Part shown: in pieces, positions 56,311 through 64,000 of the stretch
How positions within the stretch are numbered: the stretch's first letter is position 1
Layout of the letters: each line of letters starts with the position of its first letter
Translations under genes and position numbers: made by a program
Source of the DNA: Anolis sagrei
Taxonomy: Eukaryota; Chordata; Lepidosauria; Squamata; Anolidae
Assembly: GCF_037176765.1 (NCBI RefSeq)
Contig: NC_090021.1
Location: 147,431,074-147,495,073, forward strand
Direction of reading: 5' to 3'
DNA length: 64,000 nucleotides
The notes under the pieces: generated by a model
What the model saw: the letters and a program-made list of their open reading frames with translations, nothing else
Database searches by the model: none
What the model was told of the DNA's origin: nothing

Positions 56311-59300
56311 GTTATATGAGCAGATGTTGTACATTTATTCCATACAATTATTTATCGATTACATTTTCCCACCCTCTTCCTATTTCTGACTTTTCCTCCT
56401 TTCTATATTAGCCACTAGGGCTGGGCGGTTTCGTTTCGTTAATTTGTAATTCGTTAATAATTCGTTAATTTTTTCAATTACAAAACGATAACGAACCATT
56501 CTGGAGCAATTATTAAAAAAAACGAATTTTCAAAAACGTTTTGTAAATGCTTCGTATTTCGATATTGTATTCGTTTCGTTATTGTTTTGAGGTCGTTTCG
56601 TTATTATTTCCGCATGTCTGGGCCAGTTTTATGGTTTAATTAGTGAAAAAAAATTATAATATCACACCAACAGTCAACAACAGAGGGAGAGGGAAGCTTC
56701 AGAAGGTTTTGGAGGTTTTTTAGAGTATTTCGCGGTCGCGTCCGCCATTAACGAATCGATTCGTTATTGTTTCGGAAATCGATTCGTTATTTTTTTACCA
56801 TTTACGAAATTTCGTAAATATCGAACTTTTTAAAAGGAAAATTTTGTAATTATTTTAAATATCGAAACAAAAAAACCCCCCAAATACAAATCGATTTTAG
56901 AAACAAATTTTTCCGTTGTTACCCAGGCCTATTAGCCACACATTTATCTTTGTTCTATTCACTCTTTCTTTTTCCCTCCACAACCCCATACCACAATTTC
57001 CATTATAACTTTAACTTCATCCACAAGCTCAGCTTTTCCCATTTCTGTATAATATTTACATTGACTTCATCACTTTTTATCCATTCCATATATACCAACC
57101 ATTTCTCTTTAATTTTTTCATTTTATCTTCCTTCTCATCTTCACAGGTTAAACTTGCTATAACATCTGATTTGACCTAATCAAACAAGTCATTGTTCCAA
57201 TTTACCGTAATCCTTTTTTCATATTTCCGACCCCATGCTATTACCACCTTTCCTACAAGAATCATCGCTTTGAATAAATCTTGATTTTGTACATTGTTCT
57301 TATTATTCTCTAATATTCCCATCTGTAACAACTCCATATTCACTTGAAGTGGTATTTTAAATAATGTCTCCATTTTCTTCATTATTTGTTTCCAAAAGGC
57401 TTTTGCCTTTGGACATTCCCATTCCCACCACATGTGAGCATACCATCCTTTGCTTAACCCACAGTGCCAACATTTTGAACTTTTTCCCATTACTATATTT
57501 GATAGTTCTGCTGGGGTTTGGTGCCATTTCCGAATAAATTTCCTTTCCATTTATCTTGCCTGTCTCTCCACCAGCTAGAATCAAACCCCATCCCATAAAC
57601 ACTCTCTAAAAAAGTCCATTTCGATGTTTCTGGCATCCATTTGGGCTGCCAATTTTTCCTATATTTTTAATGCCAATTTTCTGCAGCCTCTTGTTTGTTC
57701 CCTATTTCCTTGTAAAGATTCCCTTGTTGACTTCTTCTATCCTAAACCATTCATCTTTTTTCTCTCAAATTTTCAAATAGTGGTTTTATCTGAAACGCTG
57801 CATAATATAGTTCCAAGTTTGGAATTCCCCACCCCAATGCTTCCTAGTATGTAAAGTATACTTTGTATTGTCGAAGGCTTTCATGGCTGGAATCACTAGG
57901 TTCTTGTGGGTTTTTTCGGGCTATAGAGCCATGTTCTAGAGGCATTTCTCCTGACGTTTCGCCTGCATTGTCCTAATTCGCCTGAATTAGGACAATGGGT
58001 TTATATATCTGTGGAATGGCTGGGGTGGGGCAAGGAGCTCTTCCCTGCTGCAGTTAGGTGTGAATGTTTAACTGATCACCTTCATTAGCATTTGAAGGCC
58101 TGCCTGAGCCTGGGAAAATCTCTTGCTGGGAGGTGTTAATCTGTGCCTGGTTGTTTCCTCTCTGTTGTTTTGCTGTTATAATTTTAGAGTTTTTTAATAC
58201 TGGTAGCCAGATTTTGTTCATTTTCATGGTCTCTTCCTTTCTGTTGAAGTTGTCCACATGCTTGTGGATTTCAATGGCTTCTCTGTGTAATCTGACATGG
58301 TGGTTGTTGGTGTGGTCCAGCATTTCTGTGTTCTCAAATAATATGCTGTGTCCAGGCTGGTTCATCAGGTGCTCTGCTATGGCTGACTTCTCTGGCTGAA
58401 GTAGTCTGCAGTGCCTTTCATGTTCCTTGATGCGTGTCTGGGCGCTGCGTTTGGTGGTCCCTATGTAGACTTGTCCAGAGCTGCATGGTATACGGTAGAC
58501 TCCTGCAGAGGTGAGAGGATCCCTCTTGTCCTTTGCTGAACGTAGCATTTGTTGGATTTTCTGGGTGGGTTTGTAGATTGTTTGTATGTTGTGTTTCCTC
58601 ATCAGTTTCCCTATGCGGTCAGTGGTTCCCTTGATGTATGGCAGGAACACTTTTCCTCTGGGTGGATCTTCATCTTGACTCTCGTGGCTTGTTCTTGGTC
58701 TTGCAGCTCTTCTGATGTCTGAGGTGGAGTATCCATTGGCCTGTAGAGCCCAGTTGAGGTGGTTCAGTTCATCTTGAAGAAGGTGGGGTTCGCAGATTCT
58801 TTTTGCACGCTCTGCCAAGGCTTTAATGGTGCTTCTTTTTTGACTTGGGTGATGGTTGGAGTTTTTATGTAGATATCTATCTGTGTGTGTGGGTTTTCTG
58901 TAGACAGTGTGACCCAATTGTTGATCTGTTTTGCGGATGACTAGGACATCTAGAAAAGGCAGTCTTCCTTCATTTTCTTTTTCCATGGTGAACTGGATGT
59001 TTGTGTGGATGCTGTTAAGATGGTCCAGGAGCCTGTTGAGTTCTTCTTCTCCATGGCTCCAAATGGTGAAGGTGTCATCCACATATCTGAACCATATCGT
59101 GGGCTTTTTGGTTGCTGTCTCCAGGGCTTGTATACTTTTTTTTTGTTGCAATCTGGATTTCTTTTCTCCCAAGAGCCATTCCTTTACAGTCTTGTTCCAA
59201 CTATTAAATTATGTTTGATATTGTGATATAGCCTAAGGGCTAATCAATAAAATTACTATTGCTACTATTAAATTATGCCTTTTCCATTGGGAGAACTTGG

Positions 59301-61892
59301 AATAAGTATAATAATTTTGGCATCAGAAACATTTTAGCTGCTTTTATTTTGCCTAGGGTGCCCAAATTTTTCCTTTTCCAATTTTTCATAATCTTAAAAA
59401 CTTTCTTCCATGTCTCTTTATAAGTGGTCTCTACCATCCTTTCTATGTTCTTTTGTATCATCACGCCCAAATATTATATTTTCATATTTCCATGCCTATT
59501 TCTGTTATATTATCTATTTGTTTTGTTGTTTTTGTTTTACATGATTTGTGATTTCTTTGTACTTACTCTCAATCCTGTATTTTTTTCAAAATCCTTCAGT
59601 ATAATTTTTAATTTTCTTATTCCTATGAAAGGGTTAGATAATACCACCATGATGTCATCAGAATAAAGATTCCATTTAATTTCCCCACAATCAAATTTAT
59701 AACCTTCTACCCTTACACTATTTCTTATTCTGTTTGCCAATATCTCAATACCTATTTATTAGGCTTGGTTGATTGTGTTGGTTAGTTTCTAAACTCGTTA
59801 TGAATTCATATTTAAATTAGCTTCGATCCAATATCAAGCCATGCAGGAATAGTGTGAGGAGTAATTAAGAATCGAAACAATTTCCCCATTTTTCGTAATT
59901 ATTTTTGGATGTCTGGTGCAAGTTTTACAATCTCGCAGTTTCTCTTCCCTCCCCGGTAGCAAGCTGCGCATTTACCCCACTTCCGGTCCCTGGCCTCAGC
60001 TTAAGACGATGAATTTCCTCTCCCCCCCCCCTCCTGCCGGCCACCTTTGCTCTGCTGCTTCCCTCCTCTTTCCTCATGCTTCTTCTTGCCTCACTCTGGG
60101 CTGCACTGGGCTTCCTTCCTTCCTTCCTTCCTTTCTTCCTTCTTTCCTTCCTTCCTTCCAGCTGGCAAATCCCACATTCCCCCCTCCCTCCTCTTTCTTC
60201 TGGCATCCTTCTTGCCCAAAATTTCTCATTACTTTATTTGTCATACCATCACTCTATGCGACAACAATGCATTGCCGGGTACAGCTAGTATAATATATAA
60301 TATATATAATATAATATAATATAATATAATATAATATAATATAATATATAATATAATATAATATAATATAATATAATATAATATAATATCATAATATAAT
60401 AATATAATATAATATAATATAACATACAATAATAATATAATATATAATATAATATACAATTATAATATAATAATAATATAGTAATATAATATATATAGTT
60501 GTTGTTAGTTTTATCACACCAACAGTCAACAACAGAGGGAGAGGGAAGCTTCAGAAGTTCCCCCTGTCCCGTTTGGAGTTTTTTTTTTCGCGTATTGCGC
60601 AATTGCGTCCACCATTAACGAATCAATTCGTATATTTACGAAATTTCGTAAATATCGACATTTTGAAATCTGAAATTTCGGAAATCCTCCCAGATTAAAA
60701 ACGCGGGCGCCCCCTAGATACGAAACGAGTTTAGAACCAATTTTTTTTCTTGATCAACGAAGCCTACTATTTATAATGTAATGATAAGGGGTAACCTTGC
60801 CTGATTCCCCTTTGAAAGGGGAACTCTTCTGATATGCCCCCATTTACTCAATAGCTCCTTAATCACATTTATAAATGGTTCTTCTATACCATATTTGTTC
60901 ATGATCTCCCATAGAAATCCATGCTTTAGTGTATCAAATGCTTTGTATATATCCAATTTTAATAATGCAATTTTTTTCTTGTTTGTGTTCAGTAACTGAT
61001 GTCTCCTCCTCCTCCTCCATTCATCCTGGAAATGTGGTTGGCCTCCACATCCCCAGGTTAAAAAGAGAGTGCGGGGGGGGGGGGACTGATGTTGCGGGGG
61101 GGACGGACTGATGGCTAGGAGTGGCAGGAACCCGTCATCCCATGCCCCACATTGCCTGGCTTCCCTTCTACCTCATCTCATGGGGAGGTATCCACTGCCC
61201 AGCTATCCCCAGTTGATCCCAATGTAACAAAGAAAACCTCCTGTGTTGTCGCTGCAGTGGCATGCACTAATTCCTCTTTAATTTTGCAATGGAGCTCTGC
61301 CAGAAGTAGCTGTACATCACAAAATGCGAAGTGGTAGGCTCTGTCACAAAATTAAAGAGGAACTGGCATTGCCACCAAAATGTACCCTTTCTGATGAGGT
61401 CGGATGTGACGAAATTGGGGGGGGGGGGGGTCTGTTCCGGGTTTTAAAATGTTATTTCCTGTTTAATTGTGTGGTGTTGACATTGAAAGTAGTTGTTATA
61501 CTCCAGAGACTTCATTTTTGTGGCTGCCACAAGCTATGTTAAATTGATAGAGACTTTATGAAAATATTCAGTAAAAACGATAGCAAATCAAAATGTGATA
61601 CAGGATGTCCTGCAAAACCAAGTTTTTACAGTTGAATAAACTTTTTCCATGTTTCTATAATAAAACCAATTAGGAAACGACATTTATAACCCAGGAACAA
61701 AAAATGTGTTACACTGTGTAATACTACTACATTTTGTTGAATACAGGAGTCCAATGTGGTGAGCTAACTTTGAAAACCACTTATCCTACTACGTGGCATT
61801 CTGTTATTGAGTTGTTCGCAAGTGGACAGAGTTACTTTCAGTATGGCACTGGAACAACGGACTCAAGTAAACATGTTAATGGTTATACCCAG
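50831..61892 (+). CDS. CRISP: CRISP-C: cysteine-rich secretory protein paralogue, partial (3' end beyond the right edge)
   Basis: Four coding exons (50831-50893, 51859-51969, 55034-55124, 61747-61892) join in the same phases as CRISP-B. They encode a 21-residue signal peptide, the helix motif KKEIIDIHNEIRRKVQPTSS, the MWNDNAAMSAGRWASKC segment, CGEL and a final NGYTQ. The frame is open throughout. Exons 5-7 are not found before base 64000; intron 4 already holds a large LINE, so they probably lie beyond the window, but loss cannot be excluded. The CAP histidines are Ser (GKSSS) and Gly (NGYTQ). It is a likely secreted protein; its target is unknown. Confidence 0.86.
50923..51141. mobile_element. 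Palindromic Penelope-derived insertion B
   Basis: Inverted pseudo-LTR arms meet near 51047 (ctcagaggtacctgaggatg). A perfect 14-bp direct repeat tatgtcaagaatat flanks it (50909-50922, 51142-51155). It lies 30 bp after CRISP-C exon 1, in intron 1. Confidence 0.9.
51156..51858. other. Remainder of CRISP-C intron 1
   Basis: No exon or repeat is recognised. Confidence 0.4.
51859..51969 (+). CDS. CRISP-C coding exon 2 (start of CAP domain)
   Basis: The exon has 37 codons, phase 0, acceptor atccttag and donor gtaaga. It encodes ADGSLSEVSELQKKEIIDIH and NEIRRKVQPTSSNMMKM. HN is kept. Confidence 0.92.
51970..52687. other. CRISP-C intron 2, left part
   Basis: No exon is seen. About 52370-52520 may be an old MITE but was not identified. 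Confidence 0.3.
52688..53145 (+). mobile_element. DNA-transposon fragment (TACAGGCAGTCC end) with GATA microsatellite
   Basis: It begins tacaggcagtcccagagttg and shares gagacaacaggaagtgagag with the copy at 33360-33514. A (GATA)n run lies at 52977-53020 followed by (CATATA). The right end appears to be near cttgcctgcat. The superfamily is uncertain. Confidence 0.45.
53156..54032 (-). mobile_element. Non-autonomous Helitron-like element, 877 bp
   Basis: On the minus strand it starts TCTGTATAAATAAAAAT (54032). It ends tgtggctgggtacagCTAG (53156-53159), with the usual hairpin-like stem before CTAG, although the base after CTAG is not the usual T. An (ATG)n run lies at 53298-53336. It is in CRISP-C intron 2. 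Confidence 0.55.
54033..54705. other. CRISP-C intron 2, right part
   Basis: No exon or clear repeat is recognised. Confidence 0.35.
54706..54993. mobile_element. hAT-type MITE, CAGGCCCGTAGCC family, copy 3
   Basis: The ends are CAGGCCCGTAGCCAGG and ggctacatgcctg, flanked by ctgttgat and ctgctgat (one difference). Its right end stops 40 bp before CRISP-C exon 3. It shares the interior gaccaccat..gaatt with copy 1. Confidence 0.85.
55034..55124 (+). CDS. CRISP-C coding exon 3 (CAP domain)
   Basis: This 91-nt exon, acceptor ttttgctaag and donor gtaagt, encodes MWNDNAAMSAGRWASKCLGK and SSSIEDRMMD. Serine stands in place of the first metal-binding histidine. Confidence 0.92.
55562..55896. mobile_element. 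hAT-type element, 335 bp, CAGGGGTCC family
   Basis: The ends are CAAGGGTCCTCAAAC and GTTTGAGGACCCCTG, with a perfect 8-bp duplication ctctacag (55554-55561, 55897-55904). It lies in CRISP-C intron 3. Confidence 0.9.
56416..56931. mobile_element. AT-rich hAT-type element, copy 2
   Basis: The ends are TAGGGCTGGGCGG and CCCAGGCCTA, in inverted orientation to copy 1. A perfect 8-bp duplication ttagccac flanks it (56408-56415, 56932-56939). Confidence 0.88.
57140..57861 (-). mobile_element. L1-type LINE ORF2 C-terminus
   Basis: The minus strand (57176-57550) reads RKWHQTPAELSNIV, then SSKCWHCGLSKGWYAHMWWE and CPKAKAFWKQIMKKM, the cysteine motif at the end of L1 ORF2. Further L1 pieces of the same strand follow at 59278-59759 and 60775-60990 after nested insertions. 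Confidence 0.8.
57862..59199 (-). mobile_element. Penelope-like element with a 372-codon open frame
   Basis: The frame at 59172-58054 encodes the end of reverse transcriptase (RYVDDTFTIW, YVDD at residues 30-33), a basic linker and a GIY-YIG endonuclease (GVYRIPC at 224-230, YIG at 236-238; GVY replaces GIY). The pseudo-LTR follows at 57862-57970. The N-terminal half of RT is missing, so it is 5' truncated. It is inserted in an L1 copy. Confidence 0.88.
59200..59277 (+). repeat. 50-bp LINE-tail-like insertion between 14-bp direct repeats
   Basis: actattaaattatg occurs at 59200-59213 and 59264-59277. The insert ends aatcaataaaattactattg, like a LINE tail. It looks like an extremely 5'-truncated insertion. 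Confidence 0.75.
59278..59759 (-). mobile_element. L1-type LINE ORF2, RT fragment
   Basis: The minus strand reads EGYKFDCGEIKWNLYSDDIM (with SDD for the catalytic ADD box), then KKSQIM, and further on WKKVFKIMKNWKRKNLGTLG. Frames are interrupted. Confidence 0.75.
59931..60288 (+). mobile_element. Short Helitron-like insert
   Basis: It starts TCTCGCAGTTTCTC after an A and ends gcattgccgggtacagCTAG before T. The CTAG terminus with a preceding short stem is like those at 826 and 53156. A (CTTC)n run lies at 60115-60160. The 5' boundary is tentative. Confidence 0.5.
60290..60500. repeat. (ATAAT)n microsatellite
   Basis: A run of about 200 bp is built of ataat and ata units. The isoleucine/tyrosine-rich frames are by-products. 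Confidence 0.95.
60775..60990 (-). mobile_element. L1-type LINE ORF2, RT fragment
   Basis: The minus strand reads DIYKAFDTLKHGFLWEIMNK and NVIKELL, the D-x-x-KAFD palm motif of L1 reverse transcriptase. It belongs to the same interrupted L1 as 57140 and 59278. Confidence 0.75.
60991..61746. other. Remainder of CRISP-C intron 3
   Basis: It holds G runs near 61073 and 61420 and an inverted pair around cctctttaattttg and caaaattaaagagg (61270-61365), perhaps a short foldback element. No exon is seen. Confidence 0.4.
61747..61892 (+). CDS. CRISP-C coding exon 4 (CAP domain)
   Basis: This 146-nt exon, acceptor gaatacag and donor gtagga, encodes VQCGELTLKTTYPTTWHSVI, then YFQYGTGTTDSSKHVNGYTQ. 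GE is kept. The tryptophan seen in most relatives near ELF and the HYTQ histidine are lost. Confidence 0.92.
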
Positions 61893-62429
61893 GTAGGAAG
61901 AGAAATACCATAAATTTGTGGTAAGGTGCTTGTGGGACCTGCGTTACAGAAATAACACTACATAACACAATATTTGTTATTTTGGGAATACATCTTGAAT
62001 GGCACTTCAAAAATTGTGACCAAACTCTAAATCTGATTAATGGCTTCTAAGTTATCACGCTCACTGACAAACTCTACAGTCTACTGCAGCCCCCCCCCCC
62101 CCCCCCCGCTCTGTTGTGAACTGGTAATAGATTTAATTTTGTGCTGATGTGCATCTCTTCAGAAAATTGGAGAAAAAAGCCTGAACAGTGATTTGAGACC
62201 ATGTTCCATGTTTAATGTAATCACTGTCCCAGCCTCAAACTGGTTCCAGGTATTGCAATCTATTTAGCTACACAGTAAAACCAGTTCCTCCTAAACTGAA
62301 TTATAGTGTCAGTGTAGATATGCCCACAGTCTCCATCAACCTTCTCTCTAAAGGACTAGTGCAGCAGCTCCCAAAATCCCTAGTGGGAAAGTGACATTAT
62401 CTTCTCCTATCCCTCTTCAGGAACAGCAT
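61893..62429. other. CRISP-C intron 4, left part
   Basis: It holds a C run at 62091-62107. CRISP exon 5 was searched for by its GCA..xCP pattern and not found. Confidence 0.4.
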
Positions 62430-64000
62430 CTGCGAGGTTGTGTTCCTGTTGGCCATAATGGGATTCAACTTCAGAAAGGCAGATTGGTCTAAATTCTCAG
62501 ATATGATAGATGGAAAGATCATATCAGTCACCACAATCCCTGAGGAATACGAGCGCTTTATCAAAATAGTAAAAACCTGCTCACCTGCTTCTATACCAAG
62601 AGGCTGCAGAACACACTACCTTCAGGGAATTACTCCTGATACAGTTGCCAAGTTGGAAGACTATTACAGGCTCCATGATGAAGACCCATTTAGCAAAAAA
62701 AAAACTTTTCCGTAGGCAAAGAATTTGGTTCTCCATCTCTGAAGCCAAGAAAGAACAGTGGATAAACCTGATAACAGAAGTCAATATGGGCAGGAGTGGC
62801 CAGAAGGAGTAGAGGCTGTTAAAGCAGCTGAACAATGATCACAAACTAATACCCATGCTAACATAAGGGCAGATCAGATAGCACATCAACTTCTGAAGGA
62901 TGGGAAACCCAAACTTGCCACCAAAATAGGAAGGAAACCAATAGTCAGACAACCAGATAATGAGAACAAAAATCTTCATGAACCTTTTACATCTACCAAA
63001 TTGGAAATTGCTCTTAATAAATGTAAAAATGGCAAAACAGCTAGCCTGGATGATCTACAGATGAAACAAACTAAGAACTTTGGCCCAAAGGCAAGATGCT
63101 GGCTGCTGAAACTGATGAACAACTGCACATCATCCTGTCAGATCCCTAAAATCTGGAGGAAAACAAGCATCATGGCCATTTTGAAACCAGGCAAAGACCG
63201 TAATGATCCAAAAAGCTATAGACCAATCTCCCTGTTATGCCACCTCTACAAAGTTCTGGAGAGACTTATTCTGCATAGAATTATGGAAAAAATAGACCCC
63301 TGTCTGATTCCACAGCAAGCTGGCTTCAGAAAAGGCAAAAGCTGCACATCGCAAGTGCTGAACCTGACTCAGCACATAGAAGATGACTTTGAAAGGCAGC
63401 AGATCACAGGAGCTGTCTTCATAGACCTGTCAGCGGCTTATGATACTGTAAACCACTGCCTCCTCCTGAGAAAAATGTATTATATCACAAAGGACTACCA
63501 TCTCACCTGCCTCATAGGAAACCTGATACAAAACAGGAGCTTTTTTATTGAGTTCCAGGGCCAGAGAAGTAGATGGCAGAAACAGAAGAACGGCCTGCCT
63601 CAGGGGAGCGTAAACCATTGCCTTCTCCTGGGAAAAATTTATAATATCACAAAGAACTACCACCTCACCCACTTCATAGGAAATCTGCTACAAAACAGGA
63701 GCTTTTTGTTGAGTTTCAGGGTCAGAGATGCAGATGGTGAAAACAGAAGAATGGCCTGCCTCAGGGGAGCATGCTTGCTCCATCAATCTTCAACATTAAC
63801 ACAAATGATAAAAAGCTTCCCAAGAGAGATACTTGCTAAAACACCACAGCAAGCTAGAGTCCAAAAGTGGTTAGGTTAAACCCCAGCACTTCAATCAGTG
63901 GCTGAGACTGAATGAGAAACTCCCTCCTGGTCACACAGAATAGTGGATGACCTGGAAGGCGCTGAACAGGCTGTGTTCTGGCACCACAAAATGCAGAGCT
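62430..64000 (+). mobile_element. Vingi-like LINE, endonuclease end and RT, rearranged
   Basis: Frame 62440-62715 carries the end of the endonuclease region (MGFNFRKADWSKFSDMIDGK). Frame 63001-63879 carries the RT start (WRKTSIMAILKPGKDRNDPK, SYRPISLLCHLYKVLERLIL) and the palm motif FIDLSAAYDTVNH. A 162-bp segment is duplicated in tandem, and RT beyond INTND jumps to the C-terminal TPQQARVQKW, so most of the YADD part is missing. It may continue past the window. The clade is inferred. Confidence 0.7.
63448..63770 (+). repeat. 162-bp tandem duplication inside the LINE RT
   Basis: Units 63448-63609 and 63610-63770 both start gtaaaccactgcct/gtaaaccattgcct and end ctgcctcaggggagc, with roughly 15-20 percent differences. 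The first keeps the reading frame; the second is altered. Confidence 0.85.

Larger units (their letters stand above)
59760..60766. mobile_element. AT-rich hAT-type element, copy 3, with nested Helitron-like insert
   Basis: The ends are TAGGCTTGGTTGATTG and gatcaacgaagccta, with a perfect 8-bp duplication ctatttat (59752-59759, 60767-60774). The interior is interrupted from about 59931 to 60288 by a Helitron-like piece and then by AT microsatellite. Confidence 0.85.

Noticed and set aside
60241-60602. Isoleucine/tyrosine-rich open frames
   Set aside because: They are translations of the (ATAAT)n microsatellite.
50831-61892. CRISP-C as a pseudogene because exons 5-7 are absent
   Set aside because: All four visible exons are intact with good splice sites, and only 2.1 kb follows exon 4 in the window, filled by a LINE. 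The missing exons most likely lie beyond the edge.

Overview
The window looks like a repeat-rich stretch of a squamate reptile (lizard-type) genome. It carries exons of a vertebrate secreted-protein family split by introns of about 1 to 7 kb. The rest is mostly transposon debris typical of squamates: tRNA-derived SINEs ending in ACCTTT-like tails (Sauria SINE type), L2, CR1, L1, BovB and Vingi-like LINE pieces, Penelope-like elements, many short hAT elements with 8-bp target duplications, and Helitrons. No rRNA, tRNA gene, CRISPR or bacterial-type operon was seen.

The host genes are three paralogues of the cysteine-rich secretory protein (CRISP) family, which combine a CAP/PR-1 domain with a C-terminal cysteine-rich (ICR) domain. 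CRISP-A runs on the minus strand from 14289 off the left edge; five coding exons are visible, the fifth cut at base 1. CRISP-B runs on the plus strand (28357-39461) and is complete: seven coding exons, 240 codons, all 16 expected cysteines. CRISP-C runs on the plus strand from 50831 off the right edge, with four coding exons visible. A and B are head to head, about 14 kb apart; B and C are in tandem. Exon lengths and intron phases match across all three and every visible exon is open. All three have lost the two histidines and one of the two glutamates of the usual CAP tetrad, so this looks like a derived lineage-specific subfamily.

Layout. 1-14289: CRISP-A exons, plus a Helitron (826-3746) filled with about 19 copies of a 143-bp tandem repeat, SINEs, L2 pieces and a hAT element. 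14290-28356: intergenic, nested hAT, SINE, Penelope, L2 and mariner-like elements. 28357-39461: CRISP-B, with Penelope, hAT, LINE and decayed LTR-retrotransposon pieces in its introns. 39462-50830: intergenic, with an L2 with a 298-codon reading frame (43278-44174), a second L2 on the minus strand, L1/CR1 pieces and Penelope pieces. 50831-64000: CRISP-C, whose third intron holds a nested pile of L1, Penelope, hAT and Helitron; a Vingi-like LINE fills the right end.

The points most worth a second look are the CRISP trio with its loss of CAP residues, three palindromic non-coding Penelope-derived insertions each with perfect target duplications, the Helitron carrying a higher-order tandem array and a duplicated CCAAT/octamer module, and a hairpin in the last intron of CRISP-B. 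All calls come from reading the sequence; no database search or alignment program was run.
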